Part shown: positions 1-5,296 of the stretch, piece after piece
Numbering within the stretch: position 1 is the first letter of the stretch
Layout: each line of letters starts with the position of its first letter
DNA from: Actinomycetota bacterium
GTDB taxonomy: Bacteria; Actinomycetota; Actinomycetes; Actinomycetales; Microbacteriaceae
Direction of reading: 5' to 3'
Length of the DNA stretch: 5,296 nucleotides
Assembly: GCA_018895315.1 (NCBI GenBank)
Contig: JAHIOK010000378.1
Coordinates: 1-5,296 of the forward strand
Notes under the pieces: model-generated
The model's database searches: none
The model's input: only the letters and a program-made list of their open reading frames with translations
Told to the model about the DNA's origin: nothing
Position numbers and translations under genes: made by a program

Positions 1-93
1 CGAGACCGCAGGTGGCGGCGGAGAACAGGGCGAGGCGCGCGGACGCGCGACGATGCTGATGGGCGTGGTACCGCCTGTGAAGAGAACGCAGAA
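1..93. other. Left-edge stretch with no supportable gene
   Basis: No gene can be supported here. On the plus strand one frame is open from the edge to a TGA at 57-59 (ending ...RRADARRC) and could be the tail of a gene entering from the left. A second frame is open from the edge to a TAA at 133-135. On the minus strand one frame reads like a hydrophobic leader (ARLALFSAATCGL near the edge), but I find no ATG or GTG to start it within the window. Sequence to the left would decide among these. If the plus-strand tail is real, it converges on the small ORF and the hairpin at 94-113 lies between them. Confidence 0.3.
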
Positions 94-113
94 CCCGGCG
101 CGTGTATGCCGGG
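79..113 (-). terminator. Putative terminator hairpin after the small ORF
   Basis: Read on the minus strand, CCCGGC (113-108), an 8-base loop and GCCGGG (99-94) form a perfect 6-bp all-GC stem. It is followed by a pyrimidine-rich, moderately T-rich tract, TTCTGCGTTCTCTTC (93-79). It begins 18 bases after the small ORF's stop codon at 132-134. The stem is short and the T tract is interrupted, so this is a weak intrinsic terminator by E. coli rules, though high-GC actinobacterial terminators often have poor U tracts. It would end a short transcript of the small ORF, or the longer repair-operon message if that reads through. Confidence 0.4.
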
Positions 114-131
114 AGGAGTGGACTCCGGAGG

Positions 132-236
132 CTAACCCTCGAGAACGGTGCGCGCCGACCGAACGACGACGAAGGCGCGCGGCTTCAGAAGGACGCTCAC
201 GACAGAAATGGTCGCAGCAGCGATGGCCTGATACAT
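132..236 (-). CDS. Small ORF, 34 aa, putative hydrophobic/basic peptide
   Basis: I do not recognise this peptide. It starts at ATG (236-234) and ends at TAG (134-132), giving 34 residues. A near-perfect Shine-Dalgarno, GAGGAGG, lies 5 bases upstream, the best ribosome site in the window. Residues 4-17 (AIAAATISVVSVLL) are an uncharged hydrophobic stretch, followed by K18 and R20, a second hydrophobic run (AFVVV, 21-25), and R26, R29 and E33; the net charge is about +3. It could be a very small membrane protein, a type I toxin-like peptide, or a leader peptide for something further left. It follows the alkyltransferase gene on the same strand, 66 bases after its stop. About 73% of its codons end in G or C, with several ending in T and none in A, so codon use is less extreme than in the neighbours. 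Coding is inferred from the ribosome site, promoter and terminator context, not from homology. Confidence 0.45.
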   Translation of the reverse strand: MYQAIAAATISVVSVLLKPRAFVVVRSARTVLEG

Positions 237-241
237 GGCAT

Positions 242-248
242 CCTCCTC
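242..248 (-). promoter_or_regulatory. Strong Shine-Dalgarno GAGGAGG for the small ORF
   Basis: Plus-strand CCTCCTC reads GAGGAGG on the minus strand, with 5 bases to the ATG at 236-234. A second ATG at 241-239 directly abuts the site and opens only a 14-codon frame, so 236 is the better start. The strength of this site is the main argument that the short frame is translated. Confidence 0.6.
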
Positions 249-251
249 GAT

Positions 252-294
252 TCAGTGACGACAGCCCTCCAGACTATGCCTGTGTGTTCACTGA
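252..294. repeat. Inverted repeat, operator-like, around the putative -10
   Basis: TCAGTGA at 252-258 and its exact reverse complement TCACTGA at 288-294 form a perfect 7-bp dyad with 29 bases between the arms. The centre of symmetry (273) falls on the proposed minus-strand -10 element (276-271), and the outer arm abuts the proposed -35 (300-295). This would suit a dimeric regulator or a looped complex, but no protein is identified. A direct repeat GAGTGCA (293-299 and 306-312, 13 bp apart) overlaps the outer arm. A 7-bp dyad can also occur by chance. Confidence 0.3.
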
Positions 295-300
295 GTGCAA
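271..300 (-). promoter_or_regulatory. Putative promoter of the small ORF
   Basis: On the minus strand TTGCAC (300-295) resembles a -35 element. An 18-base spacer separates it from TAGTCT (276-271), which fits the TANNNT form of a housekeeping -10. A start about 7 bases on would give a leader of roughly 28 bases before the ATG at 236, enough to include the GAGGAGG site. The stretch is less GC-rich (about half GC at 271-300) than its surroundings, as expected of a promoter. It lies directly after the alkyltransferase stop codon, so the small ORF may be transcribed both alone and with the operon. Confidence 0.4.
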
Positions 301-302
301 CC

Positions 303-806
303 TCAGAGTGCAGACAGAGTCGCTTCTCGATCCAGCAGAGTGCGCTTCACCTCGACACCCCACGCGAAACCACCCATCGCTCCCCCTGTGCGCAGCACCC
401 GATGGCAGGGAACGAAGAGTGCGGGCGCATTGCGGGCGCAGATGGATGCGGCGGCCCGCACCGCTGCGGGCTGCCCGAGCGCGACCGCGAACTCCGTGTA
501 GGTGAGCGGGTGCCCCGGCGCGATGGCACGCAGCGCTGCCCACCCGGCCAGTTGCATCGCGGTGCCGCGCTGGGCGACCTCGACCGCATCGATCGCGCCG
601 AGGTCGCCGTCGTAGTACGCCCGCACAGCGGCGGCGGCATCCGTCTCGCCCACGCGAAATTCATCCGGACGATCGGCGGGGCGGAGCCGCTCGACGATCG
701 CACCGGGGTCGGCCGTCCACCCCGACACCAGCACCCGCTGCCGGTCGTCGGCGAGGATCGTGAAGGGGCCGTCTGCCGTGTCGAGGGTCTGGAGGATGGC
801 GGTCAT
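303..806 (-). CDS. ogt: Methylated-DNA--[protein]-cysteine S-methyltransferase, Ada-C/Ogt type
   Basis: This suicide repair protein moves alkyl groups from O6-alkylguanine (and O4-alkylthymine) in DNA to its own cysteine. It has 167 residues, normal for a stand-alone alkyltransferase. The PCHRV motif at 133-137 places the acceptor at Cys134. Asn126, eight residues before it, matches the family's Asn hinge, and R117 in [10 protein letters not shown] fits the arginine finger of the recognition helix. Residues 81-108 follow the usual GTxxQxxxWxALxxI...Y pattern. The tail, [18 protein letters not shown] (145-162), resembles the C-terminal half of E. coli Ada (GYRWGV...LLRREA) more than the YGGG form of typical Ogt. 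The ATG at 806-804 overlaps the TGA of the upstream fusion gene (ATGA), and GAAGGAG (818-812) lies 5 bases before it, so translation is probably coupled. A longer in-frame extension upstream runs through the neighbour's coding sequence and is not needed. Confidence 0.93.
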   Translation of the reverse strand: MTAILQTLDTADGPFTILADDRQRVLVSGWTADPGAIVERLRPADRPDEFRVGETDAAAAVRAYYDGDLGAIDAVEVAQRGTAMQLAGWAALRAIAPGHPLTYTEFAVALGQPAAVRAAASICARNAPALFVPCHRVLRTGGAMGGFAWGVEVKRTLLDREATLSAL

Positions 807-2326
807 GAGCGCTCCTTCGGAGAAGTCGTGGGGGTGGGAGTCGGGGTGGGAGTGCGCCAGGAGGCGGTGACAGGGGCGGCGTACCAGAGGTGCGCCATGA
901 GGTAGCTGCGCCACGGAGCGGTGCGCGCCGCCCACGCGGTGAGACCGGCGGGATCGGCGGGGAGACCCGCCGCGGCGGCCCCAGCGCGGGCCGCAACGTC
1001 ACCGGGGAGGAACACGTCAGGGTCACCCAGCACGCGCATGCCCACATAGTCGGCGGTCCACGGTCCGATGCCGGGCATCGCCATCAGGGCCGCACGCTGT
1101 TCGGCGGCGTCATCGCCCGGTGACAGGTCGAGGTCACCGGCAGCGAGGGCGGTCGCGGCTCCGATCACCGCGCGGACGCGAGCTGCGGGTCCGCGCAGCA
1201 CCTCGTGCCCGCGCTCGGCGATCGCCGCCATCGTGGGGAACTGGAGTGCGTCGCCCTCTGGCCCGGTCGTGCGCTCACCCAGTGCGTCGGCGAGTCGGGT
1301 GAGGGCGGTGCGCGCCGCTGCGACCGAGATCTGCTGCCCGATCATCGCCCGGATCAGCATCTCGTGCGGGTCGGCCGCCCCCGGCACCCGCACGCCCGGG
1401 ATGCGCGCGACCAGCGGGGCGAGTTCGGGGTGCTGCGAGAGGGATTGATCGACGGCGAGCGGATCGGCATCGAGATCGAACATGCGCCGCGCGCGGGCGA
1501 CGATGGCTCCGAGATCGGCGAGCCGCGACAGCCGCGCACGCAGCCGCACCCGGCCCGCGTCATCGACGCGCACCTCGAACCAACCCGGACCGCCGGGAAG
1601 CCGCAGCGTTCGGGCGAAGGCGGTGGGGCTCGTCGTCTCGACGCCGGCGACCGCGTGCGCCTGCATCCACCCGAAGAGCCCGACCGCATCGAGCGGACCC
1701 CGATGCGGCAGTACGAGGTCGATCAGCCCGGGCACCGGGTCGTGGTGGTCGGCGATGCGGCGGCGCGCGCGCAGCTCGATCGGCGAGAGTCCGAATACCT
1801 CCCGCACCGTGTCGTTGAACTGGCGGACGCTGGAGAATCCCGCCGAGAACGCCACATCGGATGCCGGCAGGTCGGTGCCGACCAGCAGCATGCGAGCGGT
1901 ATGGGCACGGTGCGCACGACTGAGCGCGAGGGGTCCGGCGCCGAGCTCGGCCGTGATCTGACGGGTGAGGTGACGGGGCGAGTACCCCAGCCGCGCGGCG
2001 AGCCCAGGCACGCCTTCACGCTCGACCACACCGTCGGCGATGAGGCGCATCGCGCGGGCCGTGACATCACCGCGCAAATTCCACTCCGGCGACCCGGGAG
2101 CCGCTTCAGGCAGGCATCGCTTGCAGGCGCGATACCCGGCCTCGTGCGCGGCGGCACTCGTGGCGTAGAACGAGACGTTCGTCTCTTTCGGTGTGCGCGC
2201 CGGGCAACTCGGCCGGCAGTAGATGCCCGTCGAGCGCACGGCCGTGACGAACTGCCCGTCGAACCGCGGGTCACGCGACTGGATCACGCGGTACCGCTCG
2301 TCGAAACTCAGGCCGGAGATGCTCAC
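803..2326 (-). CDS. alkA: Ada-type regulator/AlkA glycosylase fusion (AdaN-AraC HTH-AlkA)
   Basis: This is a bifunctional alkylation-damage protein of 507 residues from the GTG at 2326. Residues 10-75 form the Ada zinc domain: [10 protein letters not shown] and RACKRC give Cys37, Cys41, Cys68 and Cys71. Cys37 matches E. coli Ada Cys38, the methylphosphotriester acceptor. Residues 87-190 are an AraC-type double HTH ([21 protein letters not shown] is the second helix pair). Residues about 196-280 resemble the AlkA N-terminal domain. The glycosylase domain follows, with the helix-hairpin-helix [15 protein letters not shown] (417-431); Trp423 and catalytic Asp443 keep the 20-residue spacing of E. 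coli AlkA Trp218/Asp238. A low-complexity Thr-Pro tail (492-499) follows the domain. M. tuberculosis Rv1317c has the same architecture and also precedes ogt (Rv1316c). Upstream starts at GTG 2377 and ATG 2356 lack a ribosome site. GTG 2326 has a weak AGG 9 bases upstream and gives an N-terminus of E. coli Ada and Rv1317c length. It likely autoregulates once methylated. Confidence 0.92.
   Translation of the reverse strand: MSISGLSFDERYRVIQSRDPRFDGQFVTAVRSTGIYCRPSCPARTPKETNVSFYATSAAAHEAGYRACKRCLPEAAPGSPEWNLRGDVTARAMRLIADGVVEREGVPGLAARLGYSPRHLTRQITAELGAGPLALSRAHRAHTARMLLVGTDLPASDVAFSAGFSSVRQFNDTVREVFGLSPIELRARRRIADHHDPVPGLIDLVLPHRGPLDAVGLFGWMQAHAVAGVETTSPTAFARTLRLPGGPGWFEVRVDDAGRVRLRARLSRLADLGAIVARARRMFDLDADPLAVDQSLSQHPELAPLVARIPGVRVPGAADPHEMLIRAMIGQQISVAAARTALTRLADALGERTTGPEGDALQFPTMAAIAERGHEVLRGPAARVRAVIGAATALAAGDLDLSPGDDAAEQRAALMAMPGIGPWTADYVGMRVLGDPDVFLPGDVAARAGAAAAGLPADPAGLTAWAARTAPWRSYLMAHLWYAAPVTASWRTPTPTPTPTTSPKERS
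812..818 (-). promoter_or_regulatory. Ribosome binding site GAAGGAG that fixes the ogt start
   Basis: GAAGGAG on the minus strand sits 5 bases before the ATG at 806-804, inside the last codons of the fusion gene. It supports the 167-residue start over the longer open frame reaching to 935, and it fits translational coupling through the ATGA overlap. Confidence 0.7.
830..853 (+). repeat. 12-bp tandem repeat and G-quadruplex motif at the 3' end of the fusion gene
   Basis: Two imperfect copies of a 12-mer lie head to tail: GGGGGTGGGAGT (830-841) and CGGGGTGGGAGT (842-853), differing at their first base. On the minus strand they encode the Thr-Pro repeat (TPTPTPTP) of the fusion protein's tail. 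The plus strand carries four G runs (830-834, 836-838, 843-846, 848-850) with loops of 1, 4 and 1 bases, which meets the standard intramolecular quadruplex rule. The plus strand is the template strand for both repair genes. Folding and any effect on transcription are inference. Confidence 0.65.
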
Positions 2327-2424
2327 GTCGTCCAGCCTGACATGCAGCGCCGACATCGGCTGGCGGAAATCGGACACGAGAGTGGCAGGGCCCGCGACGG
2401 GACGGCCACGGATGTCGGCGGCAC

Positions 2425-2433
2425 CATTAGCGT
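2425..2433. promoter_or_regulatory. Overlapping divergent -10 candidates between the repair operon and the oxidoreductase
   Basis: On the plus strand TAGCGT (2428-2433) fits the TANNNT -10 form. A start 7 bases on would fall at A2440 of an ATG, which would make the oxidoreductase message leaderless; leaderless messages are common in actinobacteria, and no Shine-Dalgarno is visible before either ATG. On the minus strand TAATGG (2430-2425), a weaker -10, overlaps it and could serve the repair operon with a leader of about 90 bases to GTG 2326. No convincing -35 is seen for either direction. Confidence 0.3.
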
Positions 2434-3864
2434 ATGAGAATGAGCGAATCGACCTACGACCTGATCGTCATCGGAGCCGGCCCCGTCGGCGAGAACGTCG
2501 CGGATCGCGCCGTTCAGAACGGCCTCTCGGTCGTCATCGTCGAAAGCGAACTCGTCGGCGGCGAGTGCTCCTACTGGGCGTGCATGCCCTCCAAGGCGCT
2601 GTTGCGCAGCGCCGCCGCTCTGCGAGCGGCCCGCAACCTCGACGGAGCGAAGCAGGCCGTCACCGGCGAGCTCGATGTCGCTGGCGTCCTGCGCCGGCGC
2701 ACCACCATGACGCACGACTGGGACGACTCCTCGCAGGTGGAGTGGCTCGACGGCGCGGGCATCGATCTCGTGCGCGGGCATGCCGTGCTGCACGGCGTGA
2801 AGCAGGTCGCTGTGAGCGCCTCCGACGGAACGGTCACGAAGTTGACCGCACGCCATGCCGTGGCAGTGTGCACTGGCTCCGCCGCGCTCCTGCCCGACAC
2901 CCCTGGGCTCGTCGACATCGACCCGTGGACCAGCCGCAAGGCGACGAGCGCCCAAGACATTCCGGCATCCCTCGCGATCGTCGGCGGCGGTGTCGTCGCG
3001 GTCGAGATGGCCACGGCCTACGCGGGCTTCGGCACGAAGGTCACCCTGGTCGTCCGCGGCACGGTCCTGAGCACGATGGAGCCGTTCGCGGGTGAGCTCG
3101 TGCGGGCATCCCTCGAAGATCTGGGCGTCACGGTGCGCACCGGCGTCGAGGTCACCGAGGCGCATCGCACCGACAAGAACGCGGTGCTCAGCCTCTCGGA
3201 CGGCGGTCGCGTCGTGGCCGAGCAGGTGCTGGTCGCCACCGGCCGCACGCCGCGCACCACCGACCTCGGGCTCGAGACCGTGGGACTCGCGCCGGGCGAA
3301 TGGCTCGAGGTCGACGACACGATGCGCATCACCGGCACCGACTGGCTCTACGCCGTGGGCGACGTCAACCATCGCGCCCTGCTGACCCACCAGGGCAAGT
3401 ATCAGGCGCGCGCGGCGGGAGACGTCATCGCCGCGCGCGCGCAGGGCTCGACCGTCCACGACGAACCGTGGGGTGCGCACGTCGCGACCGCCGACCACAA
3501 CGCCGTACCCCAGGTGACGTTCACCGACCCCGAGGTCGCCTCCGTCGGATTCACCGAAGCATCCGCGAAGAAGGCCGGCCGCCGCATCCGGGTGCTCGAC
3601 TACGACCTGTCGTGGGTCGCGGGGGCATCGACGAGCTCTGACGACTATCGCGGGCACGCGCGCGCGATCGTCGACGAAGACCGTCAGGTGCTGATCGGCG
3701 CAACGTTCGTGGGACCGGATGTCGCTGAACTGCTGCACTCCGCGACGATCGCGATCGTCGGAGAGGTGCCGATCGCGCGCCTCTGGCACGCGGTGCCCTC
3801 GTATCCGACGGTCAGCGAAGTGTGGCTGCGCTGGCTCGAGACCTACGGTCGTCCCCAGGGCTGA
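2434..3864 (+). CDS. FAD/NAD(P)-dependent pyridine nucleotide-disulfide oxidoreductase, substrate unknown
   Basis: A flavoprotein of the lipoamide dehydrogenase/glutathione reductase/mercuric reductase family, 476 residues, full family length and presumably cytoplasmic. GAGPVG (14-19) begins the FAD Rossmann fold. [13 protein letters not shown] (42-54) holds the redox pair Cys45/Cys50 in the normal Cx4C spacing but with aromatic residues in the loop. GGGVVAVE (184-191) is the NAD(P) fold. ATGRTPR (268-274) and [16 protein letters not shown] (306-321) complete the FAD site, with Asp310. The dimerisation domain runs from about 357. Its closing motif, PSYPTVSE (455-462), keeps the Glu but has Tyr457 where lipoamide dehydrogenase and glutathione reductase carry the catalytic His of HPTxxE. 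Arg208 after the second nucleotide-binding strand, with no acidic residue there, hints at NADPH. The lipoamide dehydrogenase role is doubtful given the Tyr and the lack of 2-oxoacid dehydrogenase neighbours; quinone or small-disulfide reduction is possible. ATG 2440 is an equally good start (see the overlapping -10 at 2428-2433). It is divergent from the repair operon. Confidence 0.88.
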   Translation: MRMSESTYDLIVIGAGPVGENVADRAVQNGLSVVIVESELVGGECSYWACMPSKALLRSAAALRAARNLDGAKQAVTGELDVAGVLRRRTTMTHDWDDSSQVEWLDGAGIDLVRGHAVLHGVKQVAVSASDGTVTKLTARHAVAVCTGSAALLPDTPGLVDIDPWTSRKATSAQDIPASLAIVGGGVVAVEMATAYAGFGTKVTLVVRGTVLSTMEPFAGELVRASLEDLGVTVRTGVEVTEAHRTDKNAVLSLSDGGRVVAEQVLVATGRTPRTTDLGLETVGLAPGEWLEVDDTMRITGTDWLYAVGDVNHRALLTHQGKYQARAAGDVIAARAQGSTVHDEPWGAHVATADHNAVPQVTFTDPEVASVGFTEASAKKAGRRIRVLDYDLSWVAGASTSSDDYRGHARAIVDEDRQVLIGATFVGPDVAELLHSATIAIVGEVPIARLWHAVPSYPTVSEVWLRWLETYGRPQG

Positions 3865-3883
3865 GGCAGGACAGCGCCGAGCG

Positions 3884-5296
3884 TCAGTGGAAGAAGTGTC
3901 GCTCGCCGGTGAAGAACATCGTCACACCGTGCTCACTGGCAAGGGCGATCGTCTCGTCGTCGCGCACCGACCCGCCGGGCTGCACGATCGCTGACACACC
4001 GGCGTCGATCAGTACCTGAGGACCGTCCGAGAAGGGGAAGAACGCGTCGGATGCAGCAACCGAGCCGGCCGCACGATCCCCCGCCCGCTCCACCGCGAGG
4101 CGGCACGAGTCGACCCGGTTGACCTGACCCATTCCGATGCCGACCGTGGCCGAGCCCTTCGCGAGCACGATGGCGTTCGATTTGACGGCCCGTCCGGCCT
4201 TCCACGCGAAGATGAGGTTGGCCATCTCCTCCTCGTTCGGCTGTTCACCGGTGACGAGCTGCCAGTCCTTCGCGACGGATTCGATGTCGGCCGGGAAGCG
4301 GTCGGCATCCTGCAGGAGCAGGCCGCCCGAGACCAGGCGCACATCCATGCTCTCCTGCTTCCAGTCGGCGGGCAGCTGCAGCACGCGCAGGTTCTTCTTG
4401 AGCGCGAAGAGCTCGAGCGCCGCCGGTTCGAAGTCGGGGGCGACGATCACCTCCGTGAAGATGTCGCGGAGATTCTCGGCCATCTTGAGGGTCACGGTGC
4501 GGTTGGCCGCGATCACGCCGCCGAACGCCGACACCGGGTCGCATTCGTGCGCCCGCAGGTGTGCGCTCGCCATCGGGTCGAGGGCGTTCGGCGCCGCGAC
4601 GGCGATGCCGCAGGGGTTGGCGTGCTTGATGATGGCGACGGCAGGCTTCACCATGTCGAACGCGGCGCGAAGCGCGGCATCCGCATCGACGTAGTTGTTG
4701 TACGACATGTCCTTGCCCTGCAGCTGGGTCGCCTGGGCGATGCCGTGTCCGCCGGCGCGCGTGTAGATCGCGGCGCGCTGGTGAGCGTTCTCGCCGTAGC
4801 GAAGCGTCGTGAGTCGCTCGGCGCGGACAGTGAGCTGCTGCGGAAGGTCGGCCTCGACGAGGGTCTCCTCCGCGAACCAGATCGCGACCGCGCGGTCGTA
4901 GTCGGCGGTGTGTGCGAACGCACGGGCGGCGAGCTCCCGGCGCTGCGCGAGCGATGTGCCGCCCTGGCCGATCGCCTCGATCACGGCAGGGTACGAGTCG
5001 GGCGAGACGACGATGGCGACGTTGGCGTAGTTCTTCGCCGAGGCGCGCACCATCGCGGGGCCTCCGATGTCGATCTGCTCGACGACGTCATCGCCGACCG
5101 CACCCGAGGCGACGGTCTCGACGAACGGGTACAGGTTGACGACGACCAGCTCGAATGGCGCGATGTCGAGCTCAGCGAGTTGACGCTCGTGGTCTTCGAG
5201 GCGGAGATCGGCGAGAAGTCCCGCGTGCACACTCGGGTGCAGCGTCTTGACGCGACCATCGAGCGACTCCGGGAAGCCGGTGACCGTCGCGACGTC
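3884..5296 (-). CDS. purH: Bifunctional AICAR transformylase/IMP cyclohydrolase, N-terminus beyond the window
   Basis: PurH carries out the last two steps of de novo IMP synthesis: formylation of AICAR with 10-formyltetrahydrofolate, then ring closure. 470 residues are visible; by comparison with E. coli PurH about 50-60 N-terminal residues lie to the right. The cyclohydrolase part includes [15 protein letters not shown] (visible 7-21), VVVNLYPF (51-58) and [15 protein letters not shown] (75-89). The transformylase part includes LRYGENAHQ (165-173), KHANPCGIA (224-232, the catalytic Lys-His pair), [11 protein letters not shown] (256-266), [17 protein letters not shown] (380-396) and FFPFSDGPQ (419-427). 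It closes with [12 protein letters not shown] and the usual His-rich end (RHFFH). The usual ENPHQ is ENAHQ here (Ala171). The reading frame is open to the window edge; GTG at 5230 is an internal codon, not the start. It converges with the oxidoreductase, with 19 bases between stop codons and no clear terminator there. Confidence 0.97.
   Translation of the reverse strand, partial: DVATVTGFPESLDGRVKTLHPSVHAGLLADLRLEDHERQLAELDIAPFELVVVNLYPFVETVASGAVGDDVVEQIDIGGPAMVRASAKNYANVAIVVSPDSYPAVIEAIGQGGTSLAQRRELAARAFAHTADYDRAVAIWFAEETLVEADLPQQLTVRAERLTTLRYGENAHQRAAIYTRAGGHGIAQATQLQGKDMSYNNYVDADAALRAAFDMVKPAVAIIKHANPCGIAVAAPNALDPMASAHLRAHECDPVSAFGGVIAANRTVTLKMAENLRDIFTEVIVAPDFEPAALELFALKKNLRVLQLPADWKQESMDVRLVSGGLLLQDADRFPADIESVAKDWQLVTGEQPNEEEMANLIFAWKAGRAVKSNAIVLAKGSATVGIGMGQVNRVDSCRLAVERAGDRAAGSVAASDAFFPFSDGPQVLIDAGVSAIVQPGGSVRDDETIALASEHGVTMFFTGERHFFH

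Noticed and set aside
1..59. Signal-peptide-like minus-strand frame or plus-strand gene tail at the left edge
   Set aside because: The minus-strand frame has no start codon in the window, and the plus-strand tail is 18 residues without any motif. Neither can be supported without flanking sequence.
102..905. 267-codon plus-strand frame across ogt
   Set aside because: It lies antisense to the alkyltransferase and has no recognisable domain. Its GVGVGVGV run is just the G-rich repeat at 830-853 read on the opposite strand.
2424..2436. Ada-box-like element (ATTAGCG) in the divergent region
   Set aside because: It only loosely resembles the E. coli Ada site with its AAT and GCAA boxes, and actinobacterial Ada operators are not known to me well enough to claim a match.
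1205..2437. 410-codon open frame on the plus strand opposite the Ada/AlkA fusion
   Set aside because: The translation is rich in Arg, Gly, Asp and His with no domain signature, while the minus strand holds clear Ada, AraC and AlkA motifs. Long antisense frames are expected at this GC content.
2323..3789. 488-codon open frame on the minus strand opposite the oxidoreductase
   Set aside because: It mirrors a gene with full FAD, NAD(P) and dimerisation motifs, its own sequence is low in hydrophobic core patterns, and it runs into the start of the fusion gene. It is a compositional shadow.
3859..3880. Possible bidirectional terminator between the convergent stops
   Set aside because: GGCTG and CAGC(G)CC can pair only with a bulge, no T tract follows in either direction, and the gap is only 19 bases. 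Not enough to call.
1..5296. tRNA, rRNA, CRISPR array or insertion-sequence ends
   Set aside because: I looked for T-loop motifs, regularly spaced repeats, and terminal inverted repeats with a transposase, and found none.

Overview
The window is about 69% GC by rough estimate, with dense, mostly G/C-ending codons. The protein sequences are actinobacterial in character: an Ada-N/AraC/AlkA fusion next to a separate alkyltransferase, as in Mycobacterium tuberculosis, and a reductase with a CSYWAC redox motif. A high-GC actinobacterium is well supported. Microbacteriaceae, perhaps Microbacterium, is an inference from overall sequence feel and a GCATCC/GGATGC motif bias, not a database match.

Layout. 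Positions 1-131 contain no gene I can support, apart from a terminator-like hairpin at 94-113. A 34-residue small ORF lies at 132-236 on the minus strand. It has a strong Shine-Dalgarno sequence and a plausible promoter of its own at 271-300, with an operator-like inverted repeat around its -10. An alkylation-repair pair on the minus strand fills 303-2326: an Ada-N/AraC-HTH/AlkA fusion, then a separate Ada-C/Ogt-type O6-alkylguanine transferase, joined by a 4-base ATGA overlap. A divergent FAD/NAD(P) disulfide oxidoreductase occupies 2434-3864 on the plus strand. The minus-strand 3' part of purH (3884 to the window edge) converges on it, with 19 bases between the two stop codons.

How the genes work together. 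By domain homology, the fusion should accept methyl groups on an Ada-type zinc-bound cysteine, act as a regulator through its AraC-type HTH, and excise alkylated bases through its AlkA domain. The partner protein repairs O6-alkylguanine directly. The two genes together hold the activities that E. coli encodes as Ada plus AlkA, but divided differently. The oxidoreductase shares a short promoter region with this operon; a functional link is possible but unproven. PurH, which carries out the last two steps of de novo IMP synthesis, is unrelated housekeeping.

The points most worth a second look are the small ORF downstream of the repair operon with its compact control region, and the unusual active-site set of the oxidoreductase (redox cysteines kept, catalytic His replaced by Tyr). 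I see no rRNA, tRNA, CRISPR array, insertion sequence or phage gene.
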